From SIG469 sp964541215 (GTDB lineage Bacteria > Bacillota > Clostridia > Oscillospirales > Oscillospiraceae): a DNA stretch of 13,641 bases. A model generated the notes under the pieces. It was given only the letters and a program-made list of their open reading frames with translations, had not been told where the DNA came from and ran no database searches. The position numbers and the translations under genes were made by a program. The stretch covers positions 1 to 13,641 of the forward strand of contig CAZIPP010000036.1 in assembly GCA_964541215.1 (NCBI GenBank). Reading direction: 5' to 3'. Positions 5,935 to 13,590 of this stretch are shown in pieces (position 1 is the stretch's first letter; the number at the start of each line of letters is the position of its first letter).

Positions 5935-5943
5935 ATTATAGCA
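5935..5943 (-). promoter_or_regulatory. Extended -10 promoter of adenylation paralogue 1
   Basis: On the minus strand the sequence TGCTATAAT (5943 to 5935) is an exact TGn extended -10 element. The -35 position, 17 bp upstream, is only TTTAAT. It lies downstream of the hairpin that ends paralogue 2, supporting separate transcription of the two genes. Confidence 0.65.
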
Positions 5944-5977
5944 CATAACCGGGAAATATTAAAGAAGAATATAAAAT

Positions 5978-6021
5978 GCTGTCATTTGAACAAGCGCCAA
6001 AGGCATTGTTCAAATGACAGC
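5978..6021 (-). terminator. Hairpin terminator between the two adenylation genes
   Basis: A perfect 16-bp stem, GCTGTCATTTGAACAA (5978-5993) and its complement (6006-6021), with a small inner GCC/GGC stem. In the minus direction the hairpin is followed by ATTTTATATTCTTCTTT, a loose U-rich tail. It begins 7 bp past the stop codon of paralogue 2. Its arms resemble the TGTCATTTYGAAC motif of the foldback element at 2733-2879. Confidence 0.65.
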
Positions 6022-6028
6022 GTTGGGG

Positions 6029-7576
6029 TTATTTCAGTCCCTGTCCAAAGTATTTCTCTTTCAGAGTAACTCTGTCCAGCTTGCCCGAGGAGGTTCTGGG
6101 CAGCTCGTCCAGATGGACATAAACATTGGGAAGCATGTACTTGTCGATCTTTACCGACAGACCGGCTTTAACATCGGCTTCTGTCAGAGAACCTGTCCAG
6201 AAGCAGTAAATAAGGTCTTCTTCTTCGCTGAACAGGCAGCATCCGTTCTGCCAGCCTTCGATACCCACCAGAGCGGTGTTGACTTCACCGATATCCATGC
6301 GGTAGCCGCGATGCTTTATCTGGGTGTCTTTACGTCCACGGATAACAAGACGTCCTTTTTCGTCTATCCAGCCAAGGTCACCGGTTTTGAAGAAAATGGT
6401 ATCAACGCCTTCTCCCAGCGGGTCGCGGATATAGCAGGAAAGAGTAAGCTCCTTGTTGCGGTAATAACCGGCAGTACGCCAGGGAGAGGTGGCATAAACA
6501 TCGCCAACTTCGCCGGTGACTGCCATATCGCCGTTTTCATCAAGGATAAGGACGCGGGAGTCACGAATATTGTAGCCCACAGGAACCAGCTCGCCGTCTT
6601 TGCATTCGTCAGGCTGGAAGCAATACTGAGCGGTATAGGGGAATTCGGTGGCGCCGTAAATGTTCCAGCACTGAGCGTTGTTGCAGGCTTCTGCCCAAAG
6701 CTTCATCTTGTCAACGGGAACGACCTCGCCGCTCATGTAAACGCTCTTGACGCCGGGCATGCAGCCGGGAGTAAGAACGCCGCCATCAGCGATGTAGATA
6801 TAGTTCATGGGAGTCATTATCATGGTAGATATTCCGTATTCGTTGACGTAGTTTACAAAAGCCTCGGGGAACAGGAAGATCTGGTTGGGGATGATGCGAA
6901 CGGTATAGCCGCAGGCAACAGGCAGCCACAGGTCGTTAAGGGAATTGGCATAGAAGAAGGGAGCCTGATTGCCGCAGATGCAGTCTTCGTTAACAACATC
7001 GGTATAGTCGCTGGCTCTGTCGACATAGCTGAGCAGACCTCTGTGAGTATATACAGCGCCCTTGGGGATCCCGGTAGAGCCACTGGTATAATAAAGCATG
7101 GCCGGGTCAGTCAGACCAACGGTATCGCGAATAATGGCAATAGCAGCTTCGTCGATTTCGGTGCTGCAAATATCGTCGTAGTAGTATATGGGGCAGTCCA
7201 CATGACCCTTCAGACCTTCCACAGTCTTATCTGCGGTATGGTCGATGATTATACAGGCGGGGTTCAGGGTCTCGAATACTTTCAGCATACGCTCAGCGGG
7301 CATGCTGGCATCCAGAGGAGCGGTGATGCCTCCGGCCTGAACAACGCCGAGAATACCGGCAGGAGCCCATATGTTTCTTTCCATAAGTACGGCAACGGGC
7401 TGACGGGGCTTGATAACACCGGTGAGGAAAGTGCCCACGGCCATGGACTGCTCACGCAGCTGAGAAAAGGTAATAGTGCCGTTTTCACTGACAAATGCAG
7501 GCTTATCAGGGAGTCTGGCAGCAACGGCGTCAAGACGCTCCATAAAGTTGCTGGACATACGTGTTACGGGGACCAT
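6029..7576 (-). CDS. Stand-alone adenylation (AMP-binding) enzyme, DltA-like, paralogue 2
   Basis: A 515-aa paralogue of the gene at 4339-5895, collinear with it nearly end to end and similar throughout by eye. Core motifs are TSGSTGIPKG (164-173), YGATE (307-311), TGD (398-400), GRKDTQIKHRG (414-424) and SSGKLDR (497-503) with the catalytic Lys499. The A4 motif reads NQAPFFYANSLNDLW, so the amino-anchoring Asp is Ala210; the DltA pocket Cys before GE is Ser. The two proteins share unusual hinge features (His in QIKHRG, Asn in GEVN), so they probably act on related, non-standard acids. The start at 7576 follows AGGAGG by 7 nt. A promoter lies at 7613-7642 and a hairpin follows the stop. The two copies look like a tandem duplication with later divergence. 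No carrier protein is seen, so the acceptor (CoA, carrier protein or other) is open. Confidence 0.88.
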   Translation of the reverse strand: MVPVTRMSSNFMERLDAVAARLPDKPAFVSENGTITFSQLREQSMAVGTFLTGVIKPRQPVAVLMERNIWAPAGILGVVQAGGITAPLDASMPAERMLKVFETLNPACIIIDHTADKTVEGLKGHVDCPIYYYDDICSTEIDEAAIAIIRDTVGLTDPAMLYYTSGSTGIPKGAVYTHRGLLSYVDRASDYTDVVNEDCICGNQAPFFYANSLNDLWLPVACGYTVRIIPNQIFLFPEAFVNYVNEYGISTMIMTPMNYIYIADGGVLTPGCMPGVKSVYMSGEVVPVDKMKLWAEACNNAQCWNIYGATEFPYTAQYCFQPDECKDGELVPVGYNIRDSRVLILDENGDMAVTGEVGDVYATSPWRTAGYYRNKELTLSCYIRDPLGEGVDTIFFKTGDLGWIDEKGRLVIRGRKDTQIKHRGYRMDIGEVNTALVGIEGWQNGCCLFSEEEDLIYCFWTGSLTEADVKAGLSVKIDKYMLPNVYVHLDELPRTSSGKLDRVTLKEKYFGQGLK

Positions 7577-7612
7577 TTTTCATCCTCCTAGGTTGATTGT
7601 TTATTATAAAGC

Positions 7613-7642
7613 ATTGTACCATATAAACAACAGCTAAGGCAA
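7613..7642 (-). promoter_or_regulatory. Promoter of adenylation paralogue 2
   Basis: On the minus strand TTGCCT (7637-7642) is followed after 18 bp by TACAAT (7613-7618), preceded by TGG to make an extended -10 box. The leader is about 30 nt. Confidence 0.65.
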
Positions 7643-7740
7643 GTAATTTAAACAAGCACGGCATGAACCACAAAACTCGTTTTTGTTTCAAAAAGTTCCC
7701 AGTATCATTCCGGCGTTGCTGCTCATACTAAGCTCGGACA

Positions 7741-7971
7741 CAGAAAAAGTCCCAAGACCGGTGCCCGATAGTTGGAAGGCATATATATTCATTGCCGAGA
7801 CTAAGAGCCGATAACATCGGTGTCGAAAAGGGCGAAAGGTCCGGGGACGCATATAAAACCGCAATTGTCGTTGCGGAATATGCGAAGAACTGTGTCAAGT
7901 GTGTCTCACAGATAAAAAGTGGCAGACGCGGCGGAAGACCGGATATACCATCAGGTGTAACCGGTCTTTTT
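7741..7971 (+). ncRNA. Candidate structured RNA or attenuator leader, family not recognised
   Basis: The 336-bp gap between the two divergent promoters (7643-7978) has no convincing gene but an ordered series of hairpins: 7778-7781/7793-7796 (weak), 7808-7812/7816-7820 (CCGAT/ATCGG), a two-part stem 7848-7854/7878-7884 plus 7859-7864/7871-7876, 7890-7894/7907-7911 (CTGTG/CACAG), and a terminator at 7935-7971. The octamer AAGACCGG of the terminator's 5' arm also occurs at 7754-7761, so the 3' arm could pair with the far 5' end, either closing the whole RNA or acting as an antiterminator. No clear promoter is seen before 7741, so the 5' end is a guess. I tested it mentally against T-box, c-di-GMP, RNase P and SRP RNA signatures and none fits. 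Confidence 0.35.
7935..7971 (+). terminator. Intrinsic terminator upstream of the topoisomerase operon
   Basis: Outer stem AAGACCGG (7935-7942) / CCGGTCTT (7961-7968), inner stem TATACC / GGTGTA with one G-T pair, loop ATCA, then T5. It ends just before the -35 box of the topoisomerase promoter, so it insulates that operon from upstream transcription. Confidence 0.75.
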
Positions 7972-7978
7972 GCCATAC

Positions 7979-8007
7979 TTGACAGAAAAATCACAAAAGG
8001 TTATACT
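7979..8007 (+). promoter_or_regulatory. Promoter of the topoisomerase-lipoprotein operon
   Basis: A perfect TTGACA (7979-7984), 17-bp spacer, and TATACT (8002-8007). The leader of about 65 nt contains two small hairpins, GGGTG/CACCC (8022-8026/8038-8042) and CACAA/TTGTG (8042-8046/8051-8055), and then the ribosome binding site AGAGAGG. Confidence 0.85.
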
Positions 8008-8079
8008 TACCATGTAAATTGGGGTGGTATGCCTATTCACCCACAAAATGTTGTGTTTCGACAAGAGAGGAATTTTTAG

Positions 8080-10065
8080 ATGAGCGTGTCCAAACGCACT
8101 TACGATAATGAAAGCATATCCTCGCTGAAAGGGGCGGACAGAGTTCGAAAGCGTCCTGCGGTCATATTCGGCTCAGATGGGCTGGAAGGCTGCCAGCATG
8201 CTGTATTTGAAATACTGTCCAACGCTATCGACGAGGCCAGGGAGGGTTACGGCAATGAGATAATCGTGACCCGTTATTTGGACAAGTCCATAGAAGTTGA
8301 GGATTTCGGCAGAGGATGCCCGGTGGACTACAATAAAGCTGAAGGTCGATATAACTGGGAGCTGGTTTTTTGCGAGCTTTATGCCGGCGGCAAATACGCC
8401 AACGACGAGGGTGAGAACTATGAGTTTTCTTTGGGACTCAATGGTCTTGGTTCCTGCGCCACTCAGTATTCTTCCGAGTATTTTGACGCTGTCATCCGTC
8501 GTGACGGTAAAAAATATACCCTGCATTTTGAACATGGCGAAAACATTGGCGGTTTGAAGGATGAACCTGCGGACAGGAAAAAGACAGGCTCCTGCTTCCG
8601 CTGGAAGCCGGATATCCAGGTGTTTACCGATATCGATGTACCTCTGGAATACTATAACGATGTTCTGCGCCGTCAGGCGGTGGTAAACGCCGGTCTGACC
8701 TTTAAACTGCGCAATGAGACTATCCCCGGCAGATTTGAAACTACCATATTTAAATATGATAACGGCATCGTGGACTACGTTAACGAGATAGCAGGGCTGG
8801 AAGCACTGACCTCCACCCGGTTCTGGGAGTCTGAACGCCGCGGACGTGACCGTGAGGACAAGCCGGAATATAAGGTGCGCCTTTCCGCTGCCTGCTGTTT
8901 CTCACGCACAGTGAACCGTATAGAGTATTACCACAACTCATCATGGCTTGAATATGGCGGAGCGCCCGATAAGGCTGTGCGAAGCGCCTTTGTGTCAGCG
9001 ATAGACGCATATATCAAGCAGGCGGGCAAGTATACAAAGAATGAAAGCAAAATAACCTTTGCCGATGTGGCAGACTGCCTTATTCTGGTCACCAACTGCT
9101 TTTCCACCCAGACATCCTACGAGAACCAGACCAAAAAGGCAATTAACAACAAGTTCATTCAGGAGGCCATGACAGACTTCCTGAAAAACCAGCTTCAGAT
9201 ATACTTCATCGAAAACAAGGCTGACGCGGATAAAATTGCCGATCAGGTGTTGGTGAACAAGCGCTCCCGTGAAAGTGCGGAAAAGCAGCGCCTGAACATT
9301 AAAAAGAAGCTTTCCGGCGGACTTGATATGGCAAACCGTGTGGAAAAGTTTGTAGACTGCCGCAGCAAGGACGTTGCAAAGCGTGAAATATACATCGTGG
9401 AGGGCGACTCCGCACTGGGCTCCGTAAAGCTGAGCCGTGACGCTGAGTTTCAGGGGATAATGCCCGTTCGCGGCAAGATACTCAACTGCCTGAAAGCGGA
9501 TTACGATAAAATATTCAAATCCGAGATAATCACCGATCTTATCCGTGTTCTTGGCTGCGGGGTCGAACTGGGCGGAAAGAAGAACAAGGAGCTTTCCACG
9601 TTCAATATTGATGATCTGCGCTGGAGCAAGGTCGTCATCTGCACCGACGCTGATGTTGACGGCTACCAGATACGGACGCTTATACTTACCATGCTGTACC
9701 GTCTGGTTCCCAGCCTGATAGAAAAGGGTTATGTGTATATCGCGGAAACGCCGCTGTTTGAGATAAACTGCAAGGACAAAACGTGGTTTGCCTATACCGA
9801 TGCCGAGAAGGATGCTATCCTTGCCAAACTGGAGGGGAAAAAAGTTACCGTATCCCGCTCCAAAGGTCTTGGTGAAAACGATCCTGAAATGATGTGGATG
9901 ACCACCATGAACCCCGAGACTCGCCGTCTGATCAAGGTAATGCCCACCGATGCCGAACAGACCAGCATGTATTTTGATCTGCTGCTGGGGGATAATCTGG
10001 CCGGCAGAAAGAACCATATTGCTGAAAATGGCTATAAATACATGGAAATGGCAGACATTTCCTGA
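8080..10065 (+). CDS. Type IIA DNA topoisomerase subunit B (ParE/GyrB-like, divergent)
   Basis: A 661-aa ATPase subunit. The GHKL domain has Glu44 and Asn48 in FEILSNAIDEA, Asp75 in DFGRG, the ATP lid GGKYA...GLNGLG (103-124), and the transducer lysine in QTK (350-352). The TOPRIM domain has EGDSA (441-445) and DADVDG (523-528), followed by SKGLGE (594-599). These are all the residues needed for ATP use and metal-dependent DNA cleavage. Several normally invariant positions differ: GLHGVGAS is GLNGLGSC, EGDSAGG is EGDSALG, and KRPGMYIG is KRPAVIFG. This suggests a distinct subfamily rather than the housekeeping GyrB. It acts with the A subunit 14 bp downstream. The length fits ParE/GyrB without large insertions. 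The start has AGAGAGG 9-10 nt upstream. Whether it supercoils or decatenates cannot be told. Confidence 0.9.
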   Translation: MSVSKRTYDNESISSLKGADRVRKRPAVIFGSDGLEGCQHAVFEILSNAIDEAREGYGNEIIVTRYLDKSIEVEDFGRGCPVDYNKAEGRYNWELVFCELYAGGKYANDEGENYEFSLGLNGLGSCATQYSSEYFDAVIRRDGKKYTLHFEHGENIGGLKDEPADRKKTGSCFRWKPDIQVFTDIDVPLEYYNDVLRRQAVVNAGLTFKLRNETIPGRFETTIFKYDNGIVDYVNEIAGLEALTSTRFWESERRGRDREDKPEYKVRLSAACCFSRTVNRIEYYHNSSWLEYGGAPDKAVRSAFVSAIDAYIKQAGKYTKNESKITFADVADCLILVTNCFSTQTSYENQTKKAINNKFIQEAMTDFLKNQLQIYFIENKADADKIADQVLVNKRSRESAEKQRLNIKKKLSGGLDMANRVEKFVDCRSKDVAKREIYIVEGDSALGSVKLSRDAEFQGIMPVRGKILNCLKADYDKIFKSEIITDLIRVLGCGVELGGKKNKELSTFNIDDLRWSKVVICTDADVDGYQIRTLILTMLYRLVPSLIEKGYVYIAETPLFEINCKDKTWFAYTDAEKDAILAKLEGKKVTVSRSKGLGENDPEMMWMTTMNPETRRLIKVMPTDAEQTSMYFDLLLGDNLAGRKNHIAENGYKYMEMADIS

Positions 10066-10079
10066 CGCTTGAGGTAAAA

Positions 10080-12317
10080 ATGGCTAAGAAGAAAAACACC
10101 GAAGCACCAAAGAAAAAGAACGTTGAAGGCGTGGAAGGTCTCCACGCCGAGGTCATACAACAGAATATAACCGATACTCTTGAGACCAACTATATGCCTT
10201 ACGCCATGAGTGTCATCGTTTCCCGTGCCATCCCTGAGATAGACGGCTTCAAGCCCTCTCACCGTAAGCTTCTGTATACCATGTACAAGATGGGGCTTCT
10301 GAATGGCGGCAGGACCAAGTCTGCCAATATAGTTGGTCAGACCATGCGCCTGAATCCCCATGGCGACAGCGCCATATATGAGACTATGGTGCGTCTTTCC
10401 AGAGGCTGTGAAGCTTTGCTGCATCCCTTTGTGGACTCTAAGGGCAACTTTGGCAAGGTCTATTCCCGTGACATGGCATACGCTGCTTCCCGCTATACTG
10501 AGGCTAAGCTGGAATCTATCTGTCAGGAGCTTTTCCGGGACATAGATTCCGATACTGTGGATTTCACAGACAACTACGACAACACAATGAAAGAGCCGTC
10601 ACTGCTGCCTACCACCTTTCCCAATGTGCTGGTAGCCAACAACACCGGTATCGCCGTTGGCATGGCAAGCAACATCTGCGGTTTCAATCTGGCAGAGGTA
10701 TGCAAAACCACCGTTGAGTACATCAAGGATCCTGAACATGATATTATGTCAACCTTGCTGGCTCCCGATTTTCCCACAGGTGGGCAGCTGATATACAACG
10801 AGCAGGAGATAAGCAATATTTACGAGACAGGTCGCGGCTCTTTCAAACTCAAGGCAAAGTGGCGCTATGTGAAGGAAGGCAACCTTATCGAGATATATGA
10901 GATCCCATACACCACCACCGTGGAAGCCATACTGGATAAAGTTACAAAGCTTTTCAAAGAGGGCAAGGTAAAGGAAATTGCCGACATGCGTGACGAAACA
11001 GACCTTGGAGGTCTTAAAATCACCATAGACCTTAAAAGAGGCGTTGACCCCGATAAGCTTATGCAGAAGCTGTTTGTCCATACTCCGTTGATGGACAGCT
11101 TCCCCTGCAACTTTAATATTCTTGTAGGCGGTATGCCCAAGGTCATGGGGATTCGTGAGATACTGGAAGAGTGGACAGCATGGCGTTACGAGTGTGTCCG
11201 CCGTCGAATTTTCCACACCCTGAACCAGAAAAAAGCCAAGCTCCACCTGCTGCTTGGTCTGAAAAAGATACTGCTTGATATTGATAAAGCCATCCGTATC
11301 ATAAGGGAAACTGAAACCGAAGCAGAGGTCGTGCCCAATCTTATGATAGGCTTTGGCATCGATGAGATACAGGCAGAGTATATCGCCGAGATCAAACTTC
11401 GCAATATCAACCGTGAATATATTCTCAAACGGGTAGATGAAACTGCCGACCTTGAAAAAGAGATAGCAGACCTTGAAGATACGCTGAAAACCAAAAAGCG
11501 TGTTATGGCGCTTATCATCAGGGAACTGGAATCGGTGCAGAAAAAGTACGGCACAGACAGAAAGACTGAGATAATCTACGATGAAGAGATCCCTGTTATC
11601 AAGGAAGAAAAGCAGATAGACGATTACGCGGTAAACCTCTTCCTGTCCAAAGAGGGATACTTCAAAAAGATAACGCCACTGTCTTTGCGAATGGGCGGAG
11701 ACCAGAAGTTCAAGGAAGGCGACGAGCTGAGCCAGAGCTTTGAGTCCACTAACACCGCTGAGCTGCTGTTCTTCACCAACTGCCAGCAGGTATATAAGGC
11801 TCATGCCTATGATTTTGATGATACAAAGGCATCCGTTCTGGGTGATTATCTGCCTTCAAAGCTGTCTATGGACGAGGGCGAAAACGTGGTGTTTATGTGT
11901 CTGCCGGGAGATGGAAAAGGCAGCCTGATATTCTTCTTCGAAAACGGTAAAGCCGCAAGAGTTGAGCTTTCTGCCTACGATACCAAGTCCAATCGCAGAA
12001 AACTCACGGGCGCATACAGCGACAAGTCACCGCTGGCAGCGGTAAAGCATATAACAGAAGATGTCCAGCTGGTGCTGTATACCACCGAAGGCAGAGCGCT
12101 GATCTTCAATACCGCATTAATGGCGCCCAAGACAACAAGAACCGCTCAGGGCGTAAACGTTATGACCATAAAACCCAAGTACAGGCTGTGCGATGTAAAG
12201 GTTCTGGAAGAATCTTCAATAACCAATGCTGCCCGTTACCGTGCAAGAAACATTCCCGCTGCCGGTGCGCTGCTTAAAGACGAGGACAAGGAAGAAAAGC
12301 AAACCAGTCTGCTGTAA
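10080..12317 (+). CDS. Type IIA DNA topoisomerase subunit A (ParC/GyrA-like, divergent)
   Basis: A 745-aa cleavage subunit. It has the lead-in IPEIDGFKPSHRKLLYTM (51-68), the helix NPHGDSAIYETMVRL (92-106), the catalytic tyrosine Tyr139 after Arg138 in RYTEAKL, and GIAVGMASNI with the DNA-intercalating isoleucine. A long coiled coil covers about 380-500, followed by a C-terminal beta domain shorter than that of GyrA. No GyrA-box (QRRGGKG) is visible, which argues for a topoisomerase IV-like relaxing or decatenating activity. In the quinolone-determining region Ser97 and Glu101 are present, so nothing points to resistance. The first 18 residues are very basic (KKK runs), and the C-terminus is charged. 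GAGGT precedes the ATG. It is co-transcribed with the B subunit (14-bp gap) and, 16 bp downstream, with a lipoprotein gene. Confidence 0.9.
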   Translation: MAKKKNTEAPKKKNVEGVEGLHAEVIQQNITDTLETNYMPYAMSVIVSRAIPEIDGFKPSHRKLLYTMYKMGLLNGGRTKSANIVGQTMRLNPHGDSAIYETMVRLSRGCEALLHPFVDSKGNFGKVYSRDMAYAASRYTEAKLESICQELFRDIDSDTVDFTDNYDNTMKEPSLLPTTFPNVLVANNTGIAVGMASNICGFNLAEVCKTTVEYIKDPEHDIMSTLLAPDFPTGGQLIYNEQEISNIYETGRGSFKLKAKWRYVKEGNLIEIYEIPYTTTVEAILDKVTKLFKEGKVKEIADMRDETDLGGLKITIDLKRGVDPDKLMQKLFVHTPLMDSFPCNFNILVGGMPKVMGIREILEEWTAWRYECVRRRIFHTLNQKKAKLHLLLGLKKILLDIDKAIRIIRETETEAEVVPNLMIGFGIDEIQAEYIAEIKLRNINREYILKRVDETADLEKEIADLEDTLKTKKRVMALIIRELESVQKKYGTDRKTEIIYDEEIPVIKEEKQIDDYAVNLFLSKEGYFKKITPLSLRMGGDQKFKEGDELSQSFESTNTAELLFFTNCQQVYKAHAYDFDDTKASVLGDYLPSKLSMDEGENVVFMCLPGDGKGSLIFFFENGKAARVELSAYDTKSNRRKLTGAYSDKSPLAAVKHITEDVQLVLYTTEGRALIFNTALMAPKTTRTAQGVNVMTIKPKYRLCDVKVLEESSITNAARYRARNIPAAGALLKDEDKEEKQTSLL

Positions 12318-12333
12318 AAAAGGAGGAACAGCC

Positions 12334-13503
12334 GTGAAAAAGCTCATTACCGTTTTGCTGCTGATGTCGATGCTGCTCAGCGGCTGTTCCGTCATGCTGG
12401 AAAAAGACTATGTGGTCATCGAGCCTCACAATGAACAGTATGTGGAAGATGACCAGTCTGATGTTCTGACGGTGGAAAACTATGCAGGTTTGAAAAATGC
12501 CATATTGAGTCTTGTGGAGTCCGGCTTGGAATACGGTGTTATACGCACCAACAATTATGAAGGCAATGTTACCGAAGACCTTGCGGACGCAGCCTATGAG
12601 GTGGCAAGGAACGACCCTCTTGGAGCATTTGCCATTGACTATCTGACCCATGATTACAGCCGTATCGTGTCTTATTACGAGCTGCATCTGTATATCACAT
12701 ACCGCAGAACGCAGGAAGATATCGACAGCATTGTTCGAATAGGCGGAGACAGTGACCTTAAAGCGCAGCTTACCCAGCTGCTGCAGCAGTTTGAAACTAA
12801 GGCCATTTACCGTTTTTCCTATTATGATGACAAGGATTACGATCAGCTGGTGGAAGAGCTGTGTGCGCAGGATCCAACGCTGGAGTTTGGCGATCCGAAG
12901 ATATCCGTGTCGCTGTATCCTGAAAGCGGTGTACAGCGTATAGTGGAGCTTGAAGTCCAATACAACAGCGATGAAGAGACCCTTGCCAATATGAGGCAGG
13001 AGCTGCTCAAACGCATTGAACAGAACACAGGAGGCATCCAGCAGGAAGCCGCGGATGAGATGAAAGCATATCGGCTGTATCGCAAGATAGTGGACTATAC
13101 CCAGTTCGACTGGGAAGCCTATGAAATGCTCAGTGAGGGCGACATCAGTCAGAAGGATATGACTGATACCGCATATGATGCGCTGGTCAATGGTAAAGCG
13201 CTTTCCGAAGGTATGGCCAAGGCATACTATCTGCTGTGCAGGAGCATGGATATAGAATGTATGGTAGTCAGGGGAAGAAACTCCGGTTATGACTATGCGT
13301 GGAATATAATTGAGATAAACGGTGAGTATTACCATGTGGACTGCACTGCGGCAATAATGGACAGAAACTATCAGGGATACCTGCTCACTGATGAGGATAT
13401 GACCAATTACCGCTGGAATGATGAGGTATATCCTGCCTGCGAAGGCAGAATGTCCATTGAAAATTTACTGCCTGCTGGCGGCAGAAGTCAGATCCCTCAA
13501 TAG
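12334..13503 (+). CDS. Lipoprotein with a degenerate transglutaminase-like domain
   Basis: A 389-aa protein with a lipoprotein signal peptide: KK, a hydrophobic stretch, and the lipobox LLSGC with Cys18 as the lipidation site, so it should be anchored on the outer face of the membrane. A helix-rich middle (about 45-260) resembles nothing I recognise. The C-terminal part (about 280-345) follows the transglutaminase/protease core pattern: ALSEGMAKAYYLLCRSMDIE, then YDYAWNIIEINGEYYHVD. The catalytic Cys of the usual vCeGyAka motif is Ser291, and the usual His of HAWN is Tyr321; only Asp336 remains. It is therefore probably not an active Cys transglutaminase and may act as a binding or structural module. 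The GTG start follows AGGAGG by 7 nt and lies 16 bp past the topoisomerase A gene, so it is likely in the same transcript. A longer frame from 12226 lacks this site and would lose the signal peptide. Confidence 0.8.
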   Translation: MKKLITVLLLMSMLLSGCSVMLEKDYVVIEPHNEQYVEDDQSDVLTVENYAGLKNAILSLVESGLEYGVIRTNNYEGNVTEDLADAAYEVARNDPLGAFAIDYLTHDYSRIVSYYELHLYITYRRTQEDIDSIVRIGGDSDLKAQLTQLLQQFETKAIYRFSYYDDKDYDQLVEELCAQDPTLEFGDPKISVSLYPESGVQRIVELEVQYNSDEETLANMRQELLKRIEQNTGGIQQEAADEMKAYRLYRKIVDYTQFDWEAYEMLSEGDISQKDMTDTAYDALVNGKALSEGMAKAYYLLCRSMDIECMVVRGRNSGYDYAWNIIEINGEYYHVDCTAAIMDRNYQGYLLTDEDMTNYRWNDEVYPACEGRMSIENLLPAGGRSQIPQ

Positions 13504-13549
13504 CAGACACAAGGAAAAAATGCAGGGATAAAAAAGTCGAAAATTATGC

Positions 13550-13577
13550 TTGACAAATTTGAGATTTTTGATATAAT
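13550..13577 (+). promoter_or_regulatory. Promoter of tRNA-Gly
   Basis: Perfect TTGACA (13550-13555) and perfect TATAAT (13572-13577) with a 16-bp spacer, a strong promoter as expected for a stable RNA. The predicted start is 7 bp or so before the tRNA. No terminator is visible between the lipoprotein stop (13503) and this promoter. Confidence 0.85.
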
Positions 13578-13590
13578 AATGCCTGCTGAT

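Noticed and set aside
4339..7576. Calling the adenylation genes dltA
   Set aside because: There is no dltB/C/D, the substrate Asp and pocket Cys are missing in both copies, and two paralogues are present.
6014..7591. A 525-codon frame antisense to the whole second adenylation gene
   Set aside because: It mirrors the codon pattern of a well-supported ANL enzyme; its product has no domain and no ribosome binding site. Shorter antisense frames over rpsI/rplM, the SDR and the topoisomerases were set aside for the same reason.
7741..7971. T-box, c-di-GMP riboswitch, RNase P RNA or SRP RNA
   Set aside because: The segment has a GGGACGC-like stretch and GAAA turns, but lacks the conserved cores of each family, and the length does not fit RNase P RNA.
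7728..7994. An 88-codon minus-strand frame across the same gap
   Set aside because: It has no credible ribosome binding site, overlaps the hairpins and terminator, and resembles no known protein.
7792..8079. A 95-codon plus-strand frame ending at the topoisomerase B start
   Set aside because: It runs through a strong terminator (7935-7971) and the operon promoter (7979-8007), has no ribosome binding site, and shows no recognisable domain.
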